A stretch of 63,021 nucleotides of DNA from JAZTZP01 sp045637525 (GTDB taxonomy: Bacteria > Bacillota > Clostridia > UBA1381), in contig JAZTZP010000133.1 of NCBI GenBank assembly GCA_045637525.1, positions 1-63,021 of the forward strand, written 5' to 3'. The position numbers were made by a program, and so were the translations under genes. This document shows positions 1 through 7,709 of this stretch, piece by piece. The first letter of the stretch is position 1. Each line of letters opens with the position of its first letter. The notes below the pieces were generated by a model that was not told the DNA's origin, did not search any database, and saw only the letters and a list, made by a program, of their open reading frames with translations.

Positions 1-240
1 TCTACGATAAAACAGTAGGTTTTCGGTGTCGCTTTGCTTGCCTCCCTTGCCTAAAGGGAGGGGGACCGCCTACGGGGGAGGGCTATTGATTTTTCTATAT
101 CTTTACTACATATTTTCAATACATAGATATGTAATATCCCTCCGTCACGGCTTACGCCGTGCCACCTCCCTTTAGGCAAGGGAGGCTTTGGCAAAGCGTA
201 CCGAAATCCTACTGTAAACATACAGATAAACTATAATTTA
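1..240. repeat. MITE-like palindromic repeat, copy M1
   Basis: Non-coding element with long imperfect terminal inverted repeats. The left arm (about 10-62) holds CCTCCCTTGCCTAAAGGGAG and the right arm (about 160-240) holds the reverse complement. The outer parts also pair: cagtaggttttcggt near 12 matches ccgaaatcctactg near 202. The outermost motif ATAAACTATAATTTA (226-240) recurs at the ends of the copies near 48.9, 49.26 and 62.86 kb. The left end may lie outside the window. The right end stops about 18 nt before the start codon at 259 and contains TATAAT, so the element may supply a -10 box to the downstream gene. No transposase is encoded here. Confidence 0.8.
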
Positions 241-258
241 ACGAAAGGAACTACTACT

Positions 259-1128
259 ATGAAACCATTTGAATTAGCACTCAGCGGATGTGGCAGTCCG
301 CTTGCTGAAGAAACATTTGAAAACTATGCAAAAGCCGGCATAAAAGGCTATGAAATTTCATTACCGGAAGATCTGTATAGTACAATACCATGGAACGATG
401 TATATAAATGGGCAAAATCGACCGGTGTGGAATTATGGTCTTTTCACTCACCGTTTTCGCCTTTTGAAATAGCCGATATAACTGCTTTTGACTCTTTGTT
501 AAGAAAAAGAGCCATTGATTTTCATTCTGAATATATGAAAAAGGCCGCTGACATCGGAATAAAAAATATCATAATGCATCCGAGCGGTGAACCTTACCCG
601 GGCAGCGAAAGAGCTGACCGCATAAACTATGCCAAAGAGTCTCTTTCAATTCTTGCAGATATTGCCGAGTCCGCCGGAGCAGTAATCGCAGTAGAAAATC
701 TGCCGAGAACATGTATCGGACGTGATTCTTCTGAAATTCTTGAAATCACAAACGCAGATGACAGACTTCGCATATGCTTTGACACAAATCATCTGCTTTC
801 TGAACCGATAAAGGATTTTATAAAAAAAGCCGGAAGTAAGATTATAACAACCCACTTCTCTGACTATGATTTTAAAAACGAAAGGCATTGGCTCCCGGGT
901 GAAGGACTAATCGACTGGAAAGAACTTGTGGAAGAATTAAAATCTGTCGGCTATACAGGCCCTGTTCTTTATGAAGTCAGCCTTAAAGCACCTGCCACAA
1001 TTAACCGTAGTCGCAACCTTACATATGATGATTTTGTAAAGAATTATAATTCACTGATAAACAACGAAACACCTTCAGCCATCGGAACGCCGATACTAAA
1101 AATGTGTAAGTATTGGAAGGAGATTTAA
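259..1128 (+). CDS. Xylose isomerase-like TIM barrel protein (sugar phosphate isomerase/epimerase family), paralogue 1
   Basis: A 289-residue cytoplasmic protein of the AP-endonuclease-2 / xylose-isomerase-like TIM barrel family. Members are metal-dependent sugar isomerases, epimerases or dehydratases (for example IolE and IolI). The expected metal ligands are visible: His107 (MHPSG), Glu146 (AVENLP), Asp175 and His178 (FDTNH), His199 (THFSD), His210 and Glu239 (LYEVS). The start is fixed by GAAAGGA upstream of ATG 259. The next gene, a distant paralogue, begins 3 nt after the stop, so the two are co-transcribed and may form a two-step module or a heteromer. The pair lies next to a glycyl radical operon, which suggests a role in the same sugar pathway. 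The exact reaction cannot be read from sequence. Confidence 0.85.
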   Translation: MKPFELALSGCGSPLAEETFENYAKAGIKGYEISLPEDLYSTIPWNDVYKWAKSTGVELWSFHSPFSPFEIADITAFDSLLRKRAIDFHSEYMKKAADIGIKNIIMHPSGEPYPGSERADRINYAKESLSILADIAESAGAVIAVENLPRTCIGRDSSEILEITNADDRLRICFDTNHLLSEPIKDFIKKAGSKIITTHFSDYDFKNERHWLPGEGLIDWKELVEELKSVGYTGPVLYEVSLKAPATINRSRNLTYDDFVKNYNSLINNETPSAIGTPILKMCKYWKEI

Positions 1129-1131
1129 TAA

Positions 1132-2010
1132 ATGGAAATATCAACATCACTTAACTTATATACTGCTCTTTATGACTCAAAATCCGACTTTGTTACCGGC
1201 GATGATTATAAAGAAATGATTTTTCGTGCCGGCAAATGCGGATTTAAATGCTTTGATTTTGACCTTGGAAGGTATTTTCTTTCAAACAGATTTTTAAGCT
1301 TTGAAAATTGGAGAGACTATGTAAAAGAAATAAAGGAATATGCCGATAGCTTAGGCGTTAAATTCACTCAGTCTCATGCATTCTGTTTTAATCCGCCCGA
1401 ACCGGACTATATGGATGAAATTATGAAAAAAACAATAGAAGCCGCAAGCATTGCTGGTGCACCATGGATTGTTATGCATCCATGGGTAACGGAAAAAACC
1501 GACAAAGCTGAAATTTTAGAAGAAAATATAAAACGTTTCCGTCCGTATATTGAATATGCAAAATCTTTAAATATCGGAATTGCAATAGAGAATATGCCAA
1601 AACGTGTGTTTTGGTTCGGTGAAGAAGTAAAACACGCGGCTTTTTATACAACAGATGAACTTATCAAACTGGTTGACATACTAAATGACGAATACGGAAA
1701 CGTCGGAATATGTTGGGACACCGGTCATGCATTCTTATCTATGGAAAACCAGTACGATGATATAGTAAAGCTCGGCTCAAGGTTAAAAGTAATCCACGCA
1801 GCGGACAACGACTCACAAGGCGACGACCACGTAGCACCGTTTATGGGATATATTAATTGGAAAGAAATAATCAAAGCACTTCGCGAAATAAACTATTCCG
1901 GAACATTCAGCTTTGAAACTCACAATCATACAAGAAATCTCCCCGATGAGCTTATAGATGATGCAGTTTCGCTTCTTTATAAAATAGGCGAATATATTGT
2001 AAATATGTAA
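1132..2010 (+). CDS. Xylose isomerase-like TIM barrel protein, paralogue 2
   Basis: A 292-residue protein of the same TIM barrel family as its upstream neighbour, but clearly diverged. Likely metal ligands are His116 (MHPW), Glu153 (AIENMP), Asp196 and His199 (CWDTGH), His222 (VIHAAD), His233 and Glu262 (FETHNH). GGAAGGAG lies just before ATG 1132, overlapping the end of the preceding gene. Having two active-site-complete paralogues side by side suggests sequential isomerase/epimerase steps, or one isomerase and one dehydratase as in inositol catabolism. It is followed by a bidirectional terminator shared with the convergent AraC gene. Family assignment is firm; substrate is unknown. Confidence 0.85.
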   Translation: MEISTSLNLYTALYDSKSDFVTGDDYKEMIFRAGKCGFKCFDFDLGRYFLSNRFLSFENWRDYVKEIKEYADSLGVKFTQSHAFCFNPPEPDYMDEIMKKTIEAASIAGAPWIVMHPWVTEKTDKAEILEENIKRFRPYIEYAKSLNIGIAIENMPKRVFWFGEEVKHAAFYTTDELIKLVDILNDEYGNVGICWDTGHAFLSMENQYDDIVKLGSRLKVIHAADNDSQGDDHVAPFMGYINWKEIIKALREINYSGTFSFETHNHTRNLPDELIDDAVSLLYKIGEYIVNM

Positions 2011-2011
2011 A

Positions 2012-2056
2012 CTAAAAAATATCCGCACAGTAGATATACTTGCGGATATTTTCAGT
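2012..2056. terminator. Bidirectional intrinsic terminator
   Basis: A near-perfect hairpin: AAATATCCGCA at 2017-2027 pairs with TGCGGATATTT at 2041-2051, with A-rich and T-rich flanks on both sides. It separates the TIM-barrel gene pair (plus strand) from the convergent AraC gene (minus strand) and can serve both. Confidence 0.85.
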
Positions 2057-2827
2057 TTAGATCGAAAAATTCCCCGGCGAACATCCGATATGCTTTTTAA
2101 AGACGTTTGAAAAATAATATACATTATCAAAACCACACATCCGGGCAATTTCTGTTATACTATACCTTTTGGTTATAATAAGCTCCTTAGCCCGCTCAAT
2201 TCTCAGCTTTGTTACATACTTCTGCGGTGTTATGCCAAATTTTTCTGAAAACAGCTTTTTAAAATATGTATAGCTTATTGAGCAAAGCTCTGCCGGCATA
2301 TAATAATCAATTTCACTGTCATAATAATAAGTATGTAAATACTCTATTCCCTTTTCTATTTTTTTATATTTTTCCTCCGGGAGATATCCTCCGTAAGGCT
2401 TTTGTATTTCAGCCAGTATCTCATAAAACAATGCCATACATTTATAATGATATCCATCCAGTTTGCCTGTCCATAACCGATGAATTTTATCAAACAACGG
2501 CTTTAACTTCTTATTTGCTTCGCTATCAATTATAAATGATTCATCCGGCATGGGACAATCTGTATCAAAATATATATCTATGCAATCGCCGGCAGAAATT
2601 ATATCAACATAATACTCCGCCTTTTCACATTTAGGCAAAAACTCAATCTTTCCGGGTGTATTGTGCATTACATTACCGTTAAATGTTGTTATATTTTCTC
2701 CCGATATCTTATATATAAGCTCATATGTTGGGATATTAGGGCCATAATAAAACCTTTTTAAAGACTCTGTTTTTGGCTTTACATATAAAACAGAAATAAT
2801 TTTAGATATATATATTTTATCAATCAT
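2057..2827 (-). CDS. AraC family transcriptional regulator, likely controls the GRE operon
   Basis: A 256-residue regulator. The last ~100 residues form the two helix-turn-helix motifs of the AraC family (YFKKLFSEKFGITPQKYV and ITEIARMCGFDNVYYFSNVF, ending FKKHIGCSPGNF). The N-terminal ~150 residues are a divergent ligand-sensing domain without an obvious cupin signature. It starts at ATG 2827 behind a GAGGTG site. It is transcribed divergently from the glycyl radical enzyme gene across a 152-bp intergenic region containing two face-to-face promoters and a direct repeat. It is therefore the natural candidate for substrate-dependent control of that operon, and possibly of the TIM-barrel pair. 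Confidence 0.9.
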   Translation of the reverse strand: MIDKIYISKIISVLYVKPKTESLKRFYYGPNIPTYELIYKISGENITTFNGNVMHNTPGKIEFLPKCEKAEYYVDIISAGDCIDIYFDTDCPMPDESFIIDSEANKKLKPLFDKIHRLWTGKLDGYHYKCMALFYEILAEIQKPYGGYLPEEKYKKIEKGIEYLHTYYYDSEIDYYMPAELCSISYTYFKKLFSEKFGITPQKYVTKLRIERAKELIITKRYSITEIARMCGFDNVYYFSNVFKKHIGCSPGNFSI

Positions 2828-2848
2828 ATTAAAACACCTCTTAGAAGG

Positions 2849-2877
2849 ATTTTATCATAAAAAAGGTAAAATGTCAA
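2849..2877 (-). promoter_or_regulatory. Sigma-70-type promoter of the AraC gene
   Basis: On the minus strand, -35 TTGACA (2872-2877) and -10 TAAAAT (2849-2854) are separated by exactly 17 bp, upstream of the AraC start at 2827. Confidence 0.7.
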
Positions 2878-2884
2878 TATTTTT

Positions 2885-2908
2885 GTGCTATAAATTATAA
2901 AAGTGCTA
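2885..2908 (+). promoter_or_regulatory. Candidate AraC operator: direct repeat between divergent promoters
   Basis: GTGCTA occurs at 2885-2890 and again at 2903-2908, as direct repeats 18 bp apart. They lie between the -35 boxes of the AraC gene and the GRE operon. AraC-family proteins usually bind direct half-sites about two helical turns apart close to the target -35 box, which fits. The functional reading is inferred from position only. Confidence 0.45.
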
Positions 2909-2917
2909 CCAATTGCA

Positions 2918-2946
2918 TTGACTAAATAAAAAACCTGATATATAAT
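2918..2946 (+). promoter_or_regulatory. Sigma-70-type promoter of the GRE operon
   Basis: -35 TTGACT (2918-2923) and -10 TATAAT (2941-2946) with a 17-bp spacer, followed by AGGAGGT (2964-2970) and the GRE start codon at 2980. Confidence 0.75.
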
Positions 2947-2979
2947 CATCGTATAAGTCTTATAGGAGGTATTAATATC

Positions 2980-5103
2980 ATGACTGAAAGAATAGAAAAA
3001 CTTACGCAACTTACATTACAAGGAGAAATGTATGCTACTCCGGTTAAAACAGAATACGACAGAGAAGATTTGTTTCTGGGGAAACAGGAAAGAGAATCAA
3101 AAAGACTCTGTGAGTTTATTTTAAATCAGAAACCTGTATTAACCGAATATTCTAAAATGACCGGCTTTTTCAAGTGTAATGATTCAGTTGTCGGTGACGC
3201 TTTCCACCGGATGGGACATGAGAATTTTAAAAAATTACGTGACGATTTTTATCTGAAACATATAGATAACCTATCAACATTTGAGTGGCAGCACGCAACT
3301 GCGGATTACAAAAAAGTTCTGGAAAAAGGTATTGACGGAATTATTAAAGAAATTGACGATTCTTTAATAATCCATACCGTCCCCGACGAAATTGATTTTT
3401 TAAATGCCATAAAAAATGTTGCAAAGGCACTTATATCATGGGCGCATAAATGCTCGGCAGAGGCTCTTAAGCTTTCTGAAACTGTAAAAAACAAAGAATA
3501 TAAGCAAAACCTAAAAAAATTATCTGAAGCTCTTTTAAACGTACCGGAAAACAAGCCGTCTTCATTTTACGAAGCTGTTCTTGCGATTTATGTGTGTTTT
3601 TCTTCTGACCCGGATAGTGTAGGCACTTTAGACCGGTATTTAATGCCTTTTTATGAAGCCGATATTAAAAACGGCGTTTTGACAAAAGAAGAAGCAAAAG
3701 AATATCTGCAGGAACTGTTTTTAATGCTTCAGGCGGCAACGCCATATAATAGCGATCGCTTTACAAGAGGCGGTGAATCACATTTTTGTATCGGCGGTTA
3801 TCTGCCGAACGGCGAAGACGGTTATAATGAGCTTTCACAGCTTATCCTTGAAAGCTTGATGGATCTCCCTACATATATACCACAGGTAACATTGCGCTGG
3901 ACAAAAAAGACACCAAGAGAAGTGTTTAAATATGTTCTCGACCTTGAAAGAAAAGATATTCATAAGCGAATTGCCTTTCAGAATGATGAAAAACGCATAA
4001 AATGTTACACCGAAATATGCGGTTTCCCATTTGAAAAAGCTGTCGGTTATACGACAGTAGGCTGTAATGAACCTGCATTTTTAGGAGCTATTACGGGAAG
4101 TAATTCAAAGGTAAACTTTGCCCGCTCTATCGAAACACTTTTTCATAAAAAAAGCGAAAAAATCGCAAATACCAAAAGCTTTGATGAGTTTTATTCGGTC
4201 TTTTTAGAAGAATTATTTAAAGACCTTGAAATTGCTTATGAATACGATAATAAATATAACAGAGAAAGAGCAAAGGATATTAATTATCTTTCGAGCATTT
4301 TCTTTAACGGATGTATTGAAAAAGCAAAAAGTTTAACGCAGGGTGCCGGAGATATTGTTATTGCCTCACCCACGTATATGGGAATTGCAAATGTTATTGA
4401 TTCTCTTATCATTGTAAAACAGTTTGTATTTGATGAAAAAATAATTACTATGGAAGAACTCATTTGCGCACTCCAAAACAATTGGCAAGGGTATGACGAA
4501 CTTCATACATTTATCTTAAAAAAAGGTGACTTTTTCGGTAACGATACCGAGCGTTCAAATTACGTTGCTCAAAAATTATATCAGAGCTTGTATGAATTTC
4601 TGAAAGACAAAACTAATCTGTTTGGCTATCATTGGCTCATCGGTGATCTTATGGGATATAACGAACATCACAAATGGTTTGGCGAAAGAATGAAAGCTAC
4701 CCCGGACGGCAGGTACAAAGGTGACTCTCTCAAATTCGGCTTAGGCCAAAGCGAAGGTAAGGACAGAAACGGTCTTACCGCACTTTTAAATTCCATTGCA
4801 AAAGTTGACCCAAACGCAATAGGATGCGGATCTACCGTTACTAACCTTATGATAGACGAACAAATTATTAAAAATGATGATAATTTTGAAAAAACAGTAG
4901 ATATGCTTGAAACATATTTCAAAAACGGAGGAGTTCATTTTCAGCTCACCTATGTTTCTAAAGAAGATTTAATTAATGCAAAGGTAACACCCGACGACTA
5001 CAAAAATCTGCGTGTGCGTGTTTCAGGATTTTCTGATTACTTTGTGAAACTGAATGAAAGCATACAGGATGATATTATTGAGAGGACAGCGCATAAATGT
5101 TAA
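2980..5103 (+). CDS. Glycyl radical enzyme of the dehydratase/eliminase type, unknown substrate
   Basis: A 707-residue member of the pyruvate formate-lyase/glycerol dehydratase superfamily. It performs radical chemistry after activation by the enzyme encoded three genes downstream. Catalytic signatures: thiyl Cys362 in VGCNEP, with Glu364 two residues on as in diol dehydratases and choline lyase; radical Gly683 in RVSGFSDYF near the C-terminus; and the family motif GTLDRYLMPFYEADI near residue 217. PFL itself has two adjacent cysteines at the active site, so formate acetyltransferase activity is unlikely. The protein is shorter than typical glycerol dehydratases (about 790) and has Asn where most eliminases have Val after the Cys. 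It heads an operon with a phosphotriesterase-like hydrolase, an SDR and the activase. A sugar or sugar-acid substrate is inferred from these neighbours. Confidence 0.93.
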   Translation: MTERIEKLTQLTLQGEMYATPVKTEYDREDLFLGKQERESKRLCEFILNQKPVLTEYSKMTGFFKCNDSVVGDAFHRMGHENFKKLRDDFYLKHIDNLSTFEWQHATADYKKVLEKGIDGIIKEIDDSLIIHTVPDEIDFLNAIKNVAKALISWAHKCSAEALKLSETVKNKEYKQNLKKLSEALLNVPENKPSSFYEAVLAIYVCFSSDPDSVGTLDRYLMPFYEADIKNGVLTKEEAKEYLQELFLMLQAATPYNSDRFTRGGESHFCIGGYLPNGEDGYNELSQLILESLMDLPTYIPQVTLRWTKKTPREVFKYVLDLERKDIHKRIAFQNDEKRIKCYTEICGFPFEKAVGYTTVGCNEPAFLGAITGSNSKVNFARSIETLFHKKSEKIANTKSFDEFYSVFLEELFKDLEIAYEYDNKYNRERAKDINYLSSIFFNGCIEKAKSLTQGAGDIVIASPTYMGIANVIDSLIIVKQFVFDEKIITMEELICALQNNWQGYDELHTFILKKGDFFGNDTERSNYVAQKLYQSLYEFLKDKTNLFGYHWLIGDLMGYNEHHKWFGERMKATPDGRYKGDSLKFGLGQSEGKDRNGLTALLNSIAKVDPNAIGCGSTVTNLMIDEQIIKNDDNFEKTVDMLETYFKNGGVHFQLTYVSKEDLINAKVTPDDYKNLRVRVSGFSDYFVKLNESIQDDIIERTAHKC

Positions 5104-6056
5104 GTTATAAGAATGAGATTCATGATTATATCGTCAGGAATAAGAATGAAATAAATACCGTTTCAGGAACAATAAATGAATCAGAAGTAAAGGCTTGCCT
5201 TTGCCATGAGCATATTTGCTGTTTTTCAGAGTATCTATTAAAAATGGCGGGCAAAGAATATCTTGATAAAGAGAAGTTAGCATGCAAAAGCATAGCTGAA
5301 CTCAAAAGGCTTAAAAATACCTATGGGATGAATTTATTTGTTGATTGTACCCCTGTGAATATTGGGCGAGATATTGAACTTTTAAAGAAAGTATCCAAAG
5401 AAAGCGGTGTGCATATAGTTTGTTCAACAGGCTTTTATTATACAGATGAACCCGTTTTGTATAACACAAGTGAAGAAACACTTGCTGAATATATCGTTTA
5501 TGATGCAGAAAAAAACAATGCAGGAATAATAAAGGCGGCAGTTGAAAATGAGATAATCAGCCCCTTTAATGAGAAATTATTAAAGGCAACCGCTATTGCC
5601 CACAAAAAACTGAGACTTCCTGTTGTGTTACACACAAATGCGCATAACAAAAACGGACTTATGGCACTTGAAATTCTGCTCAGAAATGGAGTTGAACCGA
5701 AATTTATTACTGTCGGTCATCTAAGTGATACCGAGGATATTGATTATATAACGAAAATTGTAAATCACGGATGCTTTATCGGTCTTGACCGGTTGTATAA
5801 CAACACAAGCGAGGATTATATCAACAAAAAACTTAAACTTATTTCGAAGCTTTGTAAACTTGGATATGCAGACAGGATAATTCTTTCGCATGATGAACTG
5901 TTTTTTAACGGATTTGAAGCTAACCCGCAAATTAAAGCGACAACAAGGTTTGATTATGTATTCAAATACATATTACCGCAGCTGGAAGAAGGAATTGCAA
6001 ATAAAATTATCAAAAAAAATCCAATAAGAATGCTAATATCAGGAGGTTCGAAATGA
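5097..6056 (+). CDS. Phosphotriesterase-like metal-dependent hydrolase (lactonase candidate)
   Basis: A 319-residue amidohydrolase-superfamily protein of the PTE/Php group. All binuclear metal-site residues are visible: His37 and His39 (CHEHI), bridging Lys146 (GIIKAA), His179 (VLHTNAH), His208 (VGHLSD) and Asp266 (SHDE). Bacterial members often hydrolyse lactones, including sugar lactones. Its ATG lies inside the end of the GRE gene (7-nt overlap), and its own stop overlaps the SDR start as ATGA. The three proteins are therefore translationally coupled and probably act in one pathway. A likely scheme is that the SDR oxidises a cyclic sugar to a lactone that this enzyme opens. Family is secure, substrate unknown. 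Confidence 0.88.
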   Translation: MLSYKNEIHDYIVRNKNEINTVSGTINESEVKACLCHEHICCFSEYLLKMAGKEYLDKEKLACKSIAELKRLKNTYGMNLFVDCTPVNIGRDIELLKKVSKESGVHIVCSTGFYYTDEPVLYNTSEETLAEYIVYDAEKNNAGIIKAAVENEIISPFNEKLLKATAIAHKKLRLPVVLHTNAHNKNGLMALEILLRNGVEPKFITVGHLSDTEDIDYITKIVNHGCFIGLDRLYNNTSEDYINKKLKLISKLCKLGYADRIILSHDELFFNGFEANPQIKATTRFDYVFKYILPQLEEGIANKIIKKNPIRMLISGGSK

Positions 6057-6808
6057 AACTCAGAAATGATAAAATAATAATTTTCGGCGGTGGAAGCGGC
6101 ATAGGAAAGGCTATTGGAAAACGTTTTTGTGATGTAGGTGCAAAAGTTTTAATAACAGGTAGAAATGCAGAAAAACTCCAAAATGCTGCAGAAGAAATAA
6201 ACCGTGAGAACATATATTATAAGGCTTTTGATATAACAAATGTAAAAGAGCATATTGCATTATTCAATGAGGCAACAGAGATTTTAGGTGGCCTTAATGG
6301 GTTTGTAAATGCAGCAGCTCTCGGAACAGGCCAGTATACAGGCAGAGGCTATGAGCCTTGGGATATAACTGAAGAAGAGTGGGACACTTTGACAGATATA
6401 AACTTCAAGTCGGCATTCTTTTTGATGCGTAACGAAATAGACTATATGTTAGAAAAAGGCATAAGTGGAAATATTTTGAATATTGCTTCAAATGCAGCAT
6501 GTATGGATATTACCGGTAGTTACGGTGCATCTAAAGAAGCAATTATCAAATGGACACGTGCCTTAGGAAAAAGGTATGGTCATAACGGCATAATCATAAA
6601 CGGAATTGCACCGGGTGCAACATTTACTCCGATGATAGCACGCTATGCACATGACATCAATCAAAAATATGAACGCCACGCAATAGAGAGGTTTATTCGC
6701 CCCGATGAGATTGCGGAACTTGCATATTATCTTATGAGCAACTACGGCGAAATAATCTGCGGTCACACAGTTGTTGCCGACGGCGGAGATAATGCGGCAA
6801 CATTATAA
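6053..6808 (+). CDS. Short-chain dehydrogenase/reductase (SDR)
   Basis: A 251-residue classical SDR, an NAD(P)-dependent alcohol/ketone oxidoreductase. The nucleotide-binding glycine motif is GGGSGIG (residues 12-18) and the structural NAAA motif is near 86. The catalytic residues are Ser146, Tyr157 and Lys161 (YGASK). AGGAGG precedes the ATG, which overlaps the upstream stop by 4 nt. Its place between the hydrolase and the activase suggests it oxidises the sugar substrate or reduces the aldehyde or ketone made by the radical enzyme. The direction cannot be decided from sequence. Confidence 0.9.
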   Translation: MKLRNDKIIIFGGGSGIGKAIGKRFCDVGAKVLITGRNAEKLQNAAEEINRENIYYKAFDITNVKEHIALFNEATEILGGLNGFVNAAALGTGQYTGRGYEPWDITEEEWDTLTDINFKSAFFLMRNEIDYMLEKGISGNILNIASNAACMDITGSYGASKEAIIKWTRALGKRYGHNGIIINGIAPGATFTPMIARYAHDINQKYERHAIERFIRPDEIAELAYYLMSNYGEIICGHTVVADGGDNAATL

Positions 6809-6818
6809 GGAGAACACT

Positions 6819-7640
6819 ATGAAAAAAGCAATAATATTCGATATAGAAAGAAACTCATTTGTAGACGGTCCGGGAATACGGACAACAGTGTTTTTCAAGG
6901 GCTGTAATTTAAGATGCAAATGGTGTCATAATCCCGAAAGTCAGAATCAGAAAAAAGAAATATTATTTTATAAAAACAAATGTACCGGTTGCGGAAGATG
7001 CAAAGATTTAACTGCAGAGGATGAAGATTTCTTTTGCTTTAACGATGCAAAAGAAATCTGCGGAAAAGAATATTCTGTTGACGAAGTTTTTGCAGAGGTA
7101 ATAAAAGACAAAGCTTTTTACGAAACGTCGGGCGGCGGTGTTACCTTTTCCGGCGGCGAATGTATGTTGCAAACAGACTTTCTTTACGAAGCTCTGAAAA
7201 AATGTAAAGAAAACGAAATACATACAGCAGTCGACACTGCCGGTAATGTGACTTGGAACTATTTTGAGAAGATAATTCCTTACACCGATTTATTTTTATA
7301 TGATGTGAAATGTTTTTCAGAAAACCTGCATATTGAAGGAACCGGCGTTTCAAATAAACAGATTTTACAAAATCTGCAAAAGCTTTCTGACAATTTTACC
7401 GGTGATATTATAATAAGAATCCCGGTCATACCCGGATTTAATGACAATTCCCGGGAAATGACCAAAATATCTGATTTTATTAAAAATATCAGTTATAAAA
7501 GCGTTGAACTCCTGCCATATCACAAAATGGGCGAACATAAATACGATGCTCTGAATATGGAGTATTCCGCCTATGCGGTACCCGAAAATGAAATAATCGA
7601 AAATTTCAGACAGCTTTTTAACTATATTCAAAATTCATGA
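6819..7640 (+). CDS. Glycyl radical enzyme activating enzyme (radical SAM)
   Basis: A 273-residue radical SAM activase. The CxxxCxxC motif (Cys29, Cys33, Cys36) binds the SAM cluster, after the typical DGPGIRTTVFFKGC lead-in. GGGVTFSGGE is the usual SAM-contact motif. The ferredoxin-like insert is reduced: Cys55, Cys58, Cys61 and then Cys73 and Cys81, enough for about one extra 4Fe-4S cluster. Most activases of the glycerol dehydratase type have eight cysteines and two extra clusters. AAGGAG overlaps the SDR stop and fixes the start at ATG 6819 rather than an in-frame ATG at 6771. It should install the radical on Gly683 of the operon's GRE. A hairpin follows the stop. Confidence 0.93.
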   Translation: MKKAIIFDIERNSFVDGPGIRTTVFFKGCNLRCKWCHNPESQNQKKEILFYKNKCTGCGRCKDLTAEDEDFFCFNDAKEICGKEYSVDEVFAEVIKDKAFYETSGGGVTFSGGECMLQTDFLYEALKKCKENEIHTAVDTAGNVTWNYFEKIIPYTDLFLYDVKCFSENLHIEGTGVSNKQILQNLQKLSDNFTGDIIIRIPVIPGFNDNSREMTKISDFIKNISYKSVELLPYHKMGEHKYDALNMEYSAYAVPENEIIENFRQLFNYIQNS

Positions 7641-7648
7641 AAAATTCA

Positions 7649-7686
7649 GCAGATAACCGGGACTTACCAAAGTTCCGGTTATCTGC
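7649..7686. terminator. Terminator hairpin between convergent GRE operon and rhamnosidase
   Basis: GCAGATAACCGGGAC (7649-7663) pairs with GTTCCGGTTATCTGC (7672-7686) with a single mismatch. The T-tracts on either side are short, but position and stem strength support a shared terminator. Confidence 0.7.
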
Positions 7687-7709
7687 TTGTATAAATAAAA
7701 TATCATAAA

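Noticed and set aside
259..2010. C-glycoside deglycosidase subunits (DgpB/CarB-like TIM barrels)
   Set aside because: The small DUF6379-type partner subunit and the 3-oxo-glucoside oxidoreductase are not next to these genes, so only the broad family is supported.
2980..5103. Pyruvate formate-lyase
   Set aside because: PFL needs two adjacent active-site cysteines; only one Cys is present, followed by N-E-P, the eliminase-type pattern.
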